Shown piece after piece: positions 26,516 through 35,587 of a stretch of 64,000 bases of DNA (its first letter is position 1; each line of letters opens with the position of its first letter). The notes beneath the pieces are model-generated. The model had not been told where the DNA came from, ran no database searches, and saw nothing but the letters and a program-made list of their open reading frames with translations. Both the position numbers and the translations under genes were made by a program. The stretch comes from Deltaproteobacteria bacterium (GTDB lineage Bacteria > Desulfobacterota > Desulfovibrionia > Desulfovibrionales > Desulfovibrionaceae): positions 1 to 64,000 of the forward strand of contig JAITWK010000037.1 in the NCBI GenBank assembly GCA_031285295.1, in the 5' to 3' direction.

Positions 26516-27751
26516 ATGAGCAAAAAGCCTGCCTTACTTATGCTTGACGACGGAACCTGCTTTGAAGGGCTGGCCGTTGGAGCCTGTGCCGAAGCCTGTG
26601 GCGAATTCGTGTTCGCCACGGCCATGTGCGGCTACCAGGAAATTTTGAGCGACCCGGCCCATTACGGGCAAATACCGGTATTTACAGCGGCCCATATCGG
26701 CAATTACGGAGCAACGCCGCAGGACGACGAAGCAACCAGCCTTTACGCCGCGCCAGCCTTCACGCCGGACGCAACCGCCCCTGAATTACGGCATTTTGGA
26801 GCCGCCGGGGCGGTTTTTCATGATCTGTTCACCGAAGCGGACGCTCTGCCCTTTCCACATTGGCGGGCCAAATCATCCCTGAACGCCGAACTTGCCGAAC
26901 GCGGCATTACCGGCATCAGCGGAGTGGACACCCGCGCCCTCACCCTGCATCTGCGCACGCAGGGGGCGCGTAACGGCATCATCAGCGCCCTCGACCTTGA
27001 CCGCGATTCCCTGCTGCGCCGCGCGAAGGCGTTGCCATCCATGCAGGGACGCGATCTGGCCGGAATGGTCGGCTGTCAAATTTCATACGCCTTCACGCCC
27101 AGGGGCGGGGATCTTTTGCCGCTGTCATACAGCCCCGGCTCCGCAAACCCTGCCGGAACCATCGCGGGCGGGCCGCCGCAAAAGCCGCTGAATATCGCGC
27201 TGCTGGACTGCGGCGTAAAACGCTCCACCCTGCTGCATCTCACGCGCAACAACCTGCGTCCCATGCTCTGGCCTGCCAAAACCCCGGCAGCGGAAATTCT
27301 GGCCGCCGGAGCGGATGGCTTCATCATCGCGGGCGGTCCCGGCGATCCGGCTGCTTGCGGCTACGCTGCCGAAACCTTGCGCGAGCTTTTGGGACGCCTG
27401 CCATTTTTCGGTCTCGGACTGGGCCACCAGTTGCTTGGGCTGGCTCTGGGAGCGAAAACCTACAAGCTGCCTTGCGGGCATCACGGCCCGAATCACCCGG
27501 TTCGCGAGGTCGCTACCGGAAAAGTAAGCATTACCAGCCAAAACCACGGTTTTTGCCTGCAAGCGGACAACCTGCCTGCCCGACTGCGCCCCACGCACTG
27601 GAACCTTAACGACGGCACGCTTGAAGGCATGGCCGTTACCGATGTTCCGGCCTTTTCCGTGCAGTATAACCCGGAATCCGCGCCCGGTGAGCGTGACGCC
27701 TTCGGGCTGTTCGCTTCCTTCCGCAAGCTGATTGATGAGTTCAAAGGATAA
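26516..27751 (+). CDS. carA: Carbamoyl phosphate synthase small subunit, glutaminase site lost
   Basis: 411-residue CarA with the normal two-domain layout: an N-terminal CPSase_sm domain (GYQEILSDPAHYGQI, HIGNYG, GVDTRAL) and a C-terminal class I glutamine amidotransferase domain. In active CarA the nucleophile lies in G-x-C-L-G-H-Q; here the segment reads FGLGLGHQ with Gly301 in place of Cys. The catalytic His of QYHPE is Asn385 (QYNPES); the Glu is kept. The domain should fold but not hydrolyse glutamine. The frame is intact and adjacent to carB, so this is not simple decay; ammonia-dependent synthesis is the likely outcome. ATG 26516 chosen; TTG 26513 is in frame. Confidence 0.92.
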   Translation: MSKKPALLMLDDGTCFEGLAVGACAEACGEFVFATAMCGYQEILSDPAHYGQIPVFTAAHIGNYGATPQDDEATSLYAAPAFTPDATAPELRHFGAAGAVFHDLFTEADALPFPHWRAKSSLNAELAERGITGISGVDTRALTLHLRTQGARNGIISALDLDRDSLLRRAKALPSMQGRDLAGMVGCQISYAFTPRGGDLLPLSYSPGSANPAGTIAGGPPQKPLNIALLDCGVKRSTLLHLTRNNLRPMLWPAKTPAAEILAAGADGFIIAGGPGDPAACGYAAETLRELLGRLPFFGLGLGHQLLGLALGAKTYKLPCGHHGPNHPVREVATGKVSITSQNHGFCLQADNLPARLRPTHWNLNDGTLEGMAVTDVPAFSVQYNPESAPGERDAFGLFASFRKLIDEFKG

Positions 27752-27761
27752 GGGATAAGCC

Positions 27762-30700
27762 ATGCCAAAACGTAACGACATCAAAACCGTCATGGTTCTC
27801 GGCTCCGGCCCGATCATCATCGGACAGGCCGCCGAATTCGACTACTCCGGCACTCAGGGCTGCAAAGCCCTCAAGGAGGAAGGCTGCCGCATCATCCTGC
27901 TGAACTCCAACCCGGCCACGGTTATGACCGACACCGCTTTCAGCGACCGCACCTATATCGAGCCCATGAACAAATTCATGGCCGCCGAAATCATCATGCG
28001 GGAAAAGCCGGACGCCATTCTGCCCACCCTGGGCGGTCAGACCGCCCTGAACCTGGTCATGGAACTGCATGCCTCCGGCATTCTGGAAGAATATAACGTA
28101 AAAATTCTCGGTGCCCGCCCGGAATCCATTGAACTGGCGGAAAACCGCCAGCGTTTCCGCGACGCCATGCAGGCCATTGGGCTGGATCTGCCCAAAAGCG
28201 GTCTGGCGCACAACGTGACCGAAGCGCTGGAACTGGTCAAAAGTATCAACTTCCCGGTCATTATCCGGCCCTCCTACACCTTGGGCGGCACCGGCGGCGG
28301 CGTGGCCTACAACATGGAAGAATTCGAATCCATAGTGCGCTATGGCATCGAAGCTTCGCCGATCAATCAGGTGCTGGTGGAAGAATCCGTTCTGGGCTGG
28401 AAAGAAATAGAGATGGAAGTCATGCGCGACAGCGCGGACAACGCCATTGTCATTTGCGGCATTGAAAACTTCGACCCCATGGGTGTGCATACCGGCGACT
28501 CCATCACCGTGGCTCCGATTCAGACCCTGTCCGACGCGGAATACCAGGCCCTGCGCCAGGATTCGCTGGCCGTGGTGCGGGCTATTGGCGTGGACTCCGG
28601 CGGCTGCAACATCCAGTTTGCCGTTGACCCCAAAACCGGCCGCCGCGTGGTCATTGAAATGAACCCGCGCGTCTCCCGCTCCTCCGCCCTGGCCTCCAAG
28701 GCTACCGGCTTCCCGATTGCGCGGGTGGCCGCCAAGCTGGCTTTGGGCTATACTCTGGACGAGATTAAAAACGACATCACCGGCACTTCAGCCTGCTTTG
28801 AGCCGACCATTGACTACTGCGTGGTCAAGGTGCCGCGCTTCAACTTTGAAAAATTCGCCGGTTCGCCCAGGGTGCTGGGCCTGCAAATGCGCTCGGTAGG
28901 CGAAACCATGGCGCTGGGCGGCAACTTCCGCGAAGCGCTGCAAAAAGCCCTGCGCGGTCTGGAAACCGGACTGTCCGGACTTGAACCGCTCAAAAACAAG
29001 GGCGAAAATGCCGCAAGCCCTCAGGAACGTCTTGAAGAGCTGAAAAAACAGCTTTACATCACCGGCCCGGAACGCCTGTTGCTGCTTTACGAAGCCATGC
29101 AGCTCGGCCTTGGTCTGGATGAAGCTTACGCCATTACCAGCGTTGATCCCTGGTTCCTGATGCAGTTGCAAATCGTGCTGCGGGCCGAAGGCGAAATTCA
29201 GGGACCGTTCGCCAAAAAATTGCAGGCCGCCAAGCCCGGCGGCGAACTGGACAAGGAACTGGGCAAGGAGTTGCGCGCTTTCAAAGCGCACGGTTTCAGC
29301 GACAGCCGCATTGCCGCCCTGCTTTCCAAAGCGCCGGGTAACGCCGAGGCAGCCAAAATCAGTGAAGGCGATGTGCGTAAATTGCGCGAAAGCCTGGGAG
29401 TTAATCCGGTCTTCCATAGCGTGGATACCTGCGCCGGTGAATACAAAGCCTATACCCCCTACTTTTATTCCACCTATGACGGCTTAAGTTCCGACCCGCT
29501 GCACACCGCGCATGTCGCGGAACAGGGTGGCAGCAAGAGCGGAGCCACCCCTGACAGCAACAAGATCGGAGTCACGCCGGACGGTGTCAAGTTACCCCGC
29601 AAAGTAGTTATTCTGGGTGGCGGGCCAAACCGCATCGGGCAGGGGCTTGAATTTGACTACTGCTGCGTGCAGGCCTGCTTTGCCCTGAGCGAGCTTGGCG
29701 TCAAAACCATCATGATCAACTCCAATCCGGAAACGGTTTCCACCGACTACGATACCGCCGACACGCTGTATTTTGATCCGGTAACCACTGAGGACGTGCT
29801 GGCTATTTGCCGGGCCGAGCGCCCGGACGGCGTGATTGTTCAATTCGGCGGTCAAACTCCGCTGAATATCGCCGAAGAGCTGGAAAACGCCGGGGTTCCG
29901 ATTTTGGGAACCAAACCGGCGGATATCGCGCTGGCCGAAGACCGCGAGGAATTCAGCGCTCTGGTAAACAAGCTGGGCATACTCCAACCGGCCAGCGGCA
30001 TGGCTGGCGACGCCGAAACCGCCTGTCAGGTAGCCCGGGAAATCGGCTATCCGGTCATGGTGCGCCCCTCTTTTGTGCTGGGCGGCCGGGCCATGCGTAT
30101 CATTCACAGCGAAGCCGAACTGCTCGCCTATGTGAGCGGCAAGGATACCGGACTCAACCTGGATCCTGCCACGCCCATTCTGGTTGATAAATTCCTGGAA
30201 GAAGCCGTGGAAATCGACGTTGACGCCGTGGTTGACAAAAACAGCGTCACCATCGCGGCGGTTATGGAGCATATCGAACAGGCCGGCATTCACTCCGGCG
30301 ACTCCGGCTGCTCCATTCCTTCACACACCCTGAACAGCGAAAGTCTGTCCACCATCCGCGACTATACCCGCAAGCTGGGCCTCGGCCTCGGCACCGTGGG
30401 CCTGCTCAACGTGCAGATGGCCATTCACCGTGGCAAGGTATTCGTAATCGAAGCCAACCCGCGCGCCTCGCGTACCGTGCCTTTTGTTTCCAAGGTAACC
30501 GGGCGCAACGTGGCCGGTATCGCGGCCAGAGTCATGGCGGGCTTGAGCCTGGAAGCCCTGAACTTCACCAGCGAACCGGAACTTCACTACCACGCGCTCA
30601 AGGAAGCGGTTATTCCTTTTGAGCGCTTCCCCGGTTCGGAAATCAGCCTGGGACCAGAAATGCGATCCACTGGCGAAGTTATGGGTATTGACCGCAATTT

Positions 30701-31166
30701 CGGTCTGGCCTTCCTGAAGTCGCAGGCCGCCGCCGGTACGCCCATTCCATTTTCCGGTAACGTAATCCTCACGGTCACCGACCAGGATAAAAAACCTCTG
30801 GCCCCGTTGGCCAAAAGACTGGTTGCCCTGGGCTTCAAGCTTTATGCCACCCCCGGCACCAAGGCGGAACTGGACGAGCAGGGCATTGCGGCCAACCTGG
30901 TGGTCAAAATCGGGCCGCAGCGCCCGCACTTGCTGGACTTCATGCGTAACGGCCAGGCCTGCATGATCGTCAACACCATTAGCGGCCCTACTTCGGCCCG
31001 CGATGCCACTGTGATCCGGGCTGACGCCCTGCACCGCAAAATCACCCTGCTGACCACTCTTTCGGCCCTGCGCGCCGCAGTGGAAGGCCTGGAAGCCAGG
31101 CAGAGTTTCAAACGCAGCGTGGCACCGCTACAGGATTATTACGCGGGAGTAATTAAAGAGGATTAA
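27762..31166 (+). CDS. carB: Carbamoyl phosphate synthase large subunit
   Basis: 1134-residue ATP-grasp enzyme that makes carbamoyl phosphate from bicarbonate, ammonia and two ATP for arginine and pyrimidine synthesis. Two homologous synthetase halves are seen: the first begins [19 protein letters not shown], the second [20 protein letters not shown]-terminal MGS-like allosteric domain follows. It is about 60 residues longer than E. coli CarB, partly from a Gly/Ser/Thr-rich linker just before the second half. It starts 10 bases after carA with a weak GGGATAAG site. Its partner CarA lacks the glutaminase nucleophile, so ammonia probably enters directly. Confidence 0.96.
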   Translation: MPKRNDIKTVMVLGSGPIIIGQAAEFDYSGTQGCKALKEEGCRIILLNSNPATVMTDTAFSDRTYIEPMNKFMAAEIIMREKPDAILPTLGGQTALNLVMELHASGILEEYNVKILGARPESIELAENRQRFRDAMQAIGLDLPKSGLAHNVTEALELVKSINFPVIIRPSYTLGGTGGGVAYNMEEFESIVRYGIEASPINQVLVEESVLGWKEIEMEVMRDSADNAIVICGIENFDPMGVHTGDSITVAPIQTLSDAEYQALRQDSLAVVRAIGVDSGGCNIQFAVDPKTGRRVVIEMNPRVSRSSALASKATGFPIARVAAKLALGYTLDEIKNDITGTSACFEPTIDYCVVKVPRFNFEKFAGSPRVLGLQMRSVGETMALGGNFREALQKALRGLETGLSGLEPLKNKGENAASPQERLEELKKQLYITGPERLLLLYEAMQLGLGLDEAYAITSVDPWFLMQLQIVLRAEGEIQGPFAKKLQAAKPGGELDKELGKELRAFKAHGFSDSRIAALLSKAPGNAEAAKISEGDVRKLRESLGVNPVFHSVDTCAGEYKAYTPYFYSTYDGLSSDPLHTAHVAEQGGSKSGATPDSNKIGVTPDGVKLPRKVVILGGGPNRIGQGLEFDYCCVQACFALSELGVKTIMINSNPETVSTDYDTADTLYFDPVTTEDVLAICRAERPDGVIVQFGGQTPLNIAEELENAGVPILGTKPADIALAEDREEFSALVNKLGILQPASGMAGDAETACQVAREIGYPVMVRPSFVLGGRAMRIIHSEAELLAYVSGKDTGLNLDPATPILVDKFLEEAVEIDVDAVVDKNSVTIAAVMEHIEQAGIHSGDSGCSIPSHTLNSESLSTIRDYTRKLGLGLGTVGLLNVQMAIHRGKVFVIEANPRASRTVPFVSKVTGRNVAGIAARVMAGLSLEALNFTSEPELHYHALKEAVIPFERFPGSEISLGPEMRSTGEVMGIDRNFGLAFLKSQAAAGTPIPFSGNVILTVTDQDKKPLAPLAKRLVALGFKLYATPGTKAELDEQGIAANLVVKIGPQRPHLLDFMRNGQACMIVNTISGPTSARDATVIRADALHRKITLLTTLSALRAAVEGLEARQSFKRSVAPLQDYYAGVIKED

Positions 31167-31207
31167 GATCGCGGATTAAGCTTGAGGTAAATTGAGTTTT
31201 GAAGTTG

Positions 31208-31240
31208 GCGTAGGCGGATCCAGTCCGCCTACGCTTTTTT
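31208..31240 (+). terminator. Rho-independent terminator of carAB
   Basis: The perfect 11-bp stem GCGTAGGCGGA/TCCGCCTACGC with a 5-base loop is followed by six T residues, 42 bases after the carB stop. Confidence 0.93.
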
Positions 31241-31289
31241 ATTCCGTGCCAACTGACTCAGTCTGTGTCAGCCTGGAAATCCCGGCAGT

Positions 31290-32579
31290 TTACTCTTTAA
31301 GTTCCGCAAATTTCGCGGTCATTGTAATGTTGCCGCGTGTCAGGCGCTTGATGGTCAAATCTTCCGCCTTACTATTGGCAAGACGCAAGTTGTTATCTGA
31401 CGACAGCAACGCTTCCTTGGTCTTTTTCAAGTGATCGATTGTTTTATCAATCTCATCAATGGCAGTCATAAATCTACGGCTGGCAAGCTCATAATTACGC
31501 GCAAAACCAGCTTTAAAGGTTTTGAGATCCTCTTCAAAATTTGTAATATCAATGTTCTGGCTTCGAACCAGCGCAAGCTCGGATTTATATTTTAGTGAAT
31601 TCAACGCGGCGTTTCTCAATACCGTGATCATGGGAATAAAAAATTGCGGGCGGATAACATACATTTTGGGATAGCGGTAAGAAGTATCTACAATCCCGGA
31701 ATTATAAAGTTCGCTGTCAGCCTCCAGCAATGATACCAGCACGGCGTATTCACAACTTTTTTCATTGCGATCCTTGTCGAGCTCTTTCAGGAAATCCTCA
31801 TTCCTTTTCTTGGTAGCAGTTTCATCGCTTTCATTTTTCATCTCGAACATGATCGAGATTATTTCATTTCCTTCGCTATCCAGTTCACGATAAATATAGT
31901 CGCCCTTGCTGCCGGTTTTAGCATCATTGTCTTTTTCAAAATATGCGGATGGAAAAGCGGTTGCACGGATTTGATTAAATTGTGTTTCACAGTGCTGCTC
32001 CAGAGTTTCCCCAACCATTTTTGTTGAAAGTTTAGCCTTCATATCCTTGTAATAGGCAATAACTTCATCTTTTGTTTTAAGCTCGGCAGCATATCTATCT
32101 TTAAGCGTGACTTCGAGAAGCTGCTTTTCAGCATCTTTTGATTTAAGTTCGCTGGCCAGTTCGTCACGCTCTTTTTCAATTTTCTTGACCGCTTCCGAAA
32201 CAGCCAGCTGTTTTTCGGTATTTTGCCCCTGCATTCTGGCCTTTAATGCCGCGAGTTCAGCATCTTTTTTTGCCACCTCGGCCTGCAAAGCGTTTTTCAT
32301 ATTCGCTTCAACCAGTTTGGCGGTATCGTCTTTTTTTTCTATTCTTGCCTTCAGTTCGGCAATTTCTGCATTCTTTTTTACTATCTCCGCCTGCATGGCG
32401 CTTTTTGTATTAACTTCAGCCAGCCGGATTGCCTTTTCTTTATCGGCTTCCAGCAGCGTTTCATGCTCATGTATGGCTTTTTCAAATTCTTTGTCTCGAA
32501 CCTGTTTAACAATATTGGCAAACCCTGATTCGTCTACCTTGAAGACCTTGCCACACTCCGGGCATTTAATTTCGTTCAT
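31290..32579 (-). CDS. DUF2130 protein with zinc-ribbon start and coiled coil
   Basis: 429-residue protein of the DUF2130 family. It opens with a CPECGKVF half zinc-ribbon (Cys6, Cys9). Residues about 25-185 form a charged coiled coil containing two copies of a 35-residue unit ([17 protein letters not shown] and [17 protein letters not shown]). The C-terminal domain includes GDYIYRE and IMFEMKNE, an arrangement resembling the D...ExK core of PD-(D/E)xK nucleases; this link is my inference. Base composition is clearly more AT-rich than neighbouring genes, consistent with acquisition. Biological role unknown. Confidence 0.8.
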   Translation of the reverse strand: MNEIKCPECGKVFKVDESGFANIVKQVRDKEFEKAIHEHETLLEADKEKAIRLAEVNTKSAMQAEIVKKNAEIAELKARIEKKDDTAKLVEANMKNALQAEVAKKDAELAALKARMQGQNTEKQLAVSEAVKKIEKERDELASELKSKDAEKQLLEVTLKDRYAAELKTKDEVIAYYKDMKAKLSTKMVGETLEQHCETQFNQIRATAFPSAYFEKDNDAKTGSKGDYIYRELDSEGNEIISIMFEMKNESDETATKKRNEDFLKELDKDRNEKSCEYAVLVSLLEADSELYNSGIVDTSYRYPKMYVIRPQFFIPMITVLRNAALNSLKYKSELALVRSQNIDITNFEEDLKTFKAGFARNYELASRRFMTAIDEIDKTIDHLKKTKEALLSSDNNLRLANSKAEDLTIKRLTRGNITMTAKFAELKE

Positions 32580-32619
32580 TTAATCCGCCTTGCCAATAAT
32601 TATTGAAGCATTCCTCTTT

Positions 32620-33561
32620 CTAGATCATGTTCCTGAAATATTCGATAGTCGGCGCAAGCCCCTGCTCCAGCGCAATTTTCGGCTCCCAGCCCAGCTTTTT
32701 GCGGGCCAGGGTGATGTCCGGGCGGCGGCGCGTCGGGTCGTCTTTGGGCAGAGGTTCATGGATAATTTCCGATTTTGAACCGCACATGGCCACAACTTTT
32801 TCAGCCAGTTCCAGAATAGTAAATTCGCCGGGGTTGCCCAGGTTTACCGGGCCGCTGAAATCCGGTTCGCTTTCCATAAGCCGGAGCAAGGCTTCCACCG
32901 TGTCATCAACATAGCAGAAGGAGCGGGTCTGGCTGCCGTCGCCATAAATGGTAATCGGTTGCCCGCGCAGGGCCTGCATGATGAAATTCGAGACCACCCG
33001 GCCATCGTTGGGGTGCATGCGCGGCCCGTAGGTGTTGAAAAGTCTGGCGATTTTGATCTGCACGCCGTGCTGGCGGTGATAGTCCATAAACAGGCTTTCC
33101 GCCGCCCGCTTGCCTTCGTCATAGCATGAACGAATGCCATGCGGATTGACGTTGCCCCAGTAGCTTTCCACCTGCGGATGAATTTGCGGGTCGCCATAAA
33201 CCTCGGAGGTGGAGGTTTGCAAAATTTTGGCCCGCATCCGCTTGGCCAGACCGAGCATATTGATGGCCCCGGCCACCGAGGTCTTCATGGTCTGCACCGG
33301 ATCGCGCTGGTAATGTACGGGTGAGGCCGGGCAGGCCAGGTTGTATATTTCGTCCACTTCCACATAAAGCGGAAAACAGACGTCATGGCGGATCAGTTCA
33401 AAATTCTTCCTGTCCAGCAAATGATGCACATTGCCCCTGGTGCTGCAATAGTAATTGTCTACGCAGAGCACTTCCGCCCCGCGATCCAGCAGGCGTTCGC
33501 AAAGATGCGAACCCAAAAAACCGGCTCCGCCGGTCACCAATATACGCTTTTGCGTGAACAT
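32620..33561 (-). CDS. UDP-glucuronate decarboxylase-type SDR epimerase
   Basis: 313-residue extended short-chain dehydrogenase. The Rossmann motif is [10 protein letters not shown] (10-19). The catalytic Ser/Thr is in TSTSEVYG and Tyr/Lys in YDEGKR, as in UDP-xylose synthases, which turn UDP-glucuronate into UDP-xylose. ACPASPVHY and [18 protein letters not shown] are also typical of that group. It would supply an activated sugar for surface polysaccharide. It lies 15 bases downstream of galE in the same direction, so they are probably co-transcribed. Confidence 0.88.
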   Translation of the reverse strand: MFTQKRILVTGGAGFLGSHLCERLLDRGAEVLCVDNYYCSTRGNVHHLLDRKNFELIRHDVCFPLYVEVDEIYNLACPASPVHYQRDPVQTMKTSVAGAINMLGLAKRMRAKILQTSTSEVYGDPQIHPQVESYWGNVNPHGIRSCYDEGKRAAESLFMDYHRQHGVQIKIARLFNTYGPRMHPNDGRVVSNFIMQALRGQPITIYGDGSQTRSFCYVDDTVEALLRLMESEPDFSGPVNLGNPGEFTILELAEKVVAMCGSKSEIIHEPLPKDDPTRRRPDITLARKKLGWEPKIALEQGLAPTIEYFRNMI

Positions 33562-33576
33562 GCTTGCTCCTTGCTA

Positions 33577-34629
33577 TTACTTATTATGCAATTGGTTATT
33601 ATAATCTCTCTCAAACCAGTTCCAGGCGGTGCGCAAAATATTTTCCAGTGCGGAATGTTTTGGTTCCCAGCCCAAAGTAGCCCGCACCAGGCTGGCTTCG
33701 GCCACCAGAGCGGGTACATCGCCCGCCCGGCGTTTTTCAATGCGATATGGAACTTCGCGCCCGGTTATTTCCTGGCTGAGTTCGATGATTTCTTTTACAG
33801 ACCGTCCTTGCCCGGTGCCAAGGTTCAGCTTGAGGGATTTGGCTCCCCCAAGGAGTTTTTCCAAAGCCAGACGGTGAGCCGAGGCCAAATCCAGCACATG
33901 AATATAGTCGCGCAGGCAGGTGCCGTCCGGCGTGGGATAATCGTCCCCAAACAGGCTGAGTGCCGGTATCATCTCGCTTGCGGCCATGAAAATTCTGGGA
34001 ATGAGATGCGTCTCCGGGTAATGGCGCTCACCGATGCCACTGTCCGGATCTGCCCCGGCAGCGTTGAAATAGCGCAGGCAGGCTCCGTGCAACCCACAGG
34101 AGATTTCAAAGTCATCCAGCATGCGCTCCATGAACGCTTTACTGGCCCCATACGGACTCATGGGAGCAAATGGCGTTGATTCGTCAATAGGATCCAGTGG
34201 GCCAAGAGAGTCAGGCGGATTAATGGAACCACGGGAACGGCCCGCCGGTTCGCCATAGACCGCGCAACTGCTGGAAACCACCAGGTTACGCAGGCCGGAG
34301 CGGCGCATGGCTTCCAGAATGCACAACGTGCCATAAACATTGTTGCGATAATATTTGCCCGGATCCGTTACCGATTCGCCAACATTGATGCTGGCCGCGA
34401 AATGAATCACGCCACAGGGCTGGTGCGCGGCCATGGTTTCGCTCAGGTGATCCGTATCCAGAATATCACCCTGCACGAATTCGCCCCAGCGCAGAAAATC
34501 GCGGTGCCCGGTGGAAAGGTTATCGAAAACTACCGGATGATAGCCGTTTTCCGCCAAATCCTTGCAGGTATGCGATCCTATATAACCCGCGCCGCCGATA
34601 ACCAGCACTTTTCTTTTTTCAGGCACCAT
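33577..34629 (-). CDS. galE: UDP-glucose 4-epimerase
   Basis: 350-residue extended SDR interconverting UDP-glucose and UDP-galactose with bound NAD. GGAGYIGSH (12-20) binds NAD, SSSCAVYG and YGASK supply the catalytic Ser and Tyr/Lys, and LRYFNAAGADP with RDYIHVLDLA are GalE signatures. About 15 extra residues (near 125-140, GRSRGSINPPDSLGP) lengthen the loop after AVYG compared with E. coli GalE. GGAG lies 5 bases before ATG 34629. It is first in a pair with the UDP-glucuronate decarboxylase-like gene, suggesting nucleotide-sugar supply. Confidence 0.92.
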   Translation of the reverse strand: MVPEKRKVLVIGGAGYIGSHTCKDLAENGYHPVVFDNLSTGHRDFLRWGEFVQGDILDTDHLSETMAAHQPCGVIHFAASINVGESVTDPGKYYRNNVYGTLCILEAMRRSGLRNLVVSSSCAVYGEPAGRSRGSINPPDSLGPLDPIDESTPFAPMSPYGASKAFMERMLDDFEISCGLHGACLRYFNAAGADPDSGIGERHYPETHLIPRIFMAASEMIPALSLFGDDYPTPDGTCLRDYIHVLDLASAHRLALEKLLGGAKSLKLNLGTGQGRSVKEIIELSQEITGREVPYRIEKRRAGDVPALVAEASLVRATLGWEPKHSALENILRTAWNWFERDYNNQLHNK

Positions 34630-34701
34630 TTGATCTCCGCAAGTATTTTGCTTTCAACGCATTTTCAAAGTCAAAAAACTGTGCCGGATAGAACTTGCAC
34701 A

Positions 34702-34728
34702 AGATAAATTTTTGTTACAAAAACCGCT
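34702..34728 (+). repeat. Fragment of the intergenic repeat (AGATAAATTTTTGTT module)
   Basis: It shares 25 of 27 positions with 5616-5643 and contains a one-base variant of the 15-base module found in copies 1 and 3. It is followed by GGCGGACACTATC, whose end resembles the CACTATC arm of copy 3. Confidence 0.5.
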
Positions 34729-34814
34729 CAGGCGGACACTATCTGAACAACGCGCCATGCTACAGCAAGCTGCCGGGCCGGGCAAGAAATAATCGATTGC
34801 CGTTATTGGCCGAA

Positions 34815-34896
34815 GTTGCTATGCAAATAATAATATAAAAAGACTCTAAGGTCATAGTTGCTACGCGAATAATAATATGAAAATGCTCCAAGGGTT
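34815..34896 (+). repeat. Imperfect 42-base tandem duplication upstream of msrA
   Basis: GTTGCTATGCAAATAATAATA (from 34815) recurs 42 bases later as GTTGCTACGCGAATAATAATA (from 34857), each continuing into a CTC-AAGG end. The second unit includes the msrA ribosome-site region, so the duplication may have doubled a promoter or operator. Confidence 0.65.
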
Positions 34897-34902
34897 GCCC
34901 AA

Positions 34903-35427
34903 ATGCAAGATGAAAAGATGCAAGACGCGAAAGCGGCAGGGGGCGGACTAAAAAAGGCGGTATTTGCCGGCGGCTGTTTCTGGGGAGTGGAACATCTGTT
35001 CAGCCAGGCACCCGGTGTGCTTGACGTTGTATCCGGCTACAGCGGCGGACACTTGCACAATCCTTCCTACGAACAGGTTTGCAATGCCCAGACCGGACAC
35101 GCGGAAGCCGTGGAAGTGACTTACGATCCGGCTGCAATTTCCTACGAGCAACTGGCCCGCCTCTTCTTCGAACTGCACGACCCCACGCAATTGAATCGCC
35201 AGGGCTTTGATTTCGGCCCGCAGTACCGCTCCATGCTGTTCTACGGCAACGAGGATGAGCAGGCGGTCGCCCTGGAACTGGTGGCCAAACTCAAGACCAA
35301 GGGCTATGATGTAGTAACAAAAATTGTTCCGGCCACGGTTTTTTACCCGGCCGAAGAATACCACCAGGATTACCTCAAAAAGCACCCTGGCCACGCCTGC
35401 CATCTGCCCACAAAAAGATTCGACTAG
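34903..35427 (+). CDS. msrA: Peptide-methionine (S)-S-oxide reductase
   Basis: 174-residue MsrA that repairs methionine-S-sulfoxide in proteins using thioredoxin-type electrons. The catalytic Cys25 is in the invariant GGCFWGVEH motif; GYSGGH, the conserved TGHAEAV and the C-terminal YHQDYL stretch complete the family pattern. No MsrB domain is fused. It probably starts at ATG 34903 with AAGGG upstream. A tandem duplication lies just upstream and a repeat element downstream. An oxidative-defence role fits an anaerobe. Confidence 0.95.
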   Translation: MQDEKMQDAKAAGGGLKKAVFAGGCFWGVEHLFSQAPGVLDVVSGYSGGHLHNPSYEQVCNAQTGHAEAVEVTYDPAAISYEQLARLFFELHDPTQLNRQGFDFGPQYRSMLFYGNEDEQAVALELVAKLKTKGYDVVTKIVPATVFYPAEEYHQDYLKKHPGHACHLPTKRFD

Positions 35428-35459
35428 CCAGTATAGCCACCAGCGACTTTTTATTTCTT

Positions 35460-35587
35460 GGCGGCTGAGAAATTTTGGCGTCAGACAAGGAAAGCGAGTT
35501 TTCGGCGAAGGAAGTATACTCTTATCGTATTCGACCGGAGCCGAAAACGATGCTTGACGCAGTATCACGCCAAAATAGCCAGCCGCC
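35460..35587. repeat. Full intergenic palindromic element, copy 4
   Basis: 128 bp, arms GGCGGCT/AGCCGCC and ATTTTGGCGT/ACGCCAAAAT, inner stem TTTTCGGC/GCCGAAAA, core variant GTATACTCTT...CGTATTCGAC (both changes keep the spacing). It lies between convergent ends of msrA and the TPR gene; its last base is part of the TPR-gene stop codon. Confidence 0.9.

Noticed and set aside
26516-27751. carA as a decaying pseudogene
   Set aside because: The frame is full length, other conserved motifs are intact, and it is still paired with carB. Loss of exactly the two catalytic residues looks like functional change rather than random decay.
31192-31434. 80-residue plus-strand frame after carB
   Set aside because: It runs through the carAB terminator and into the 3' end of the DUF2130 gene on the other strand; there is no ribosome site.
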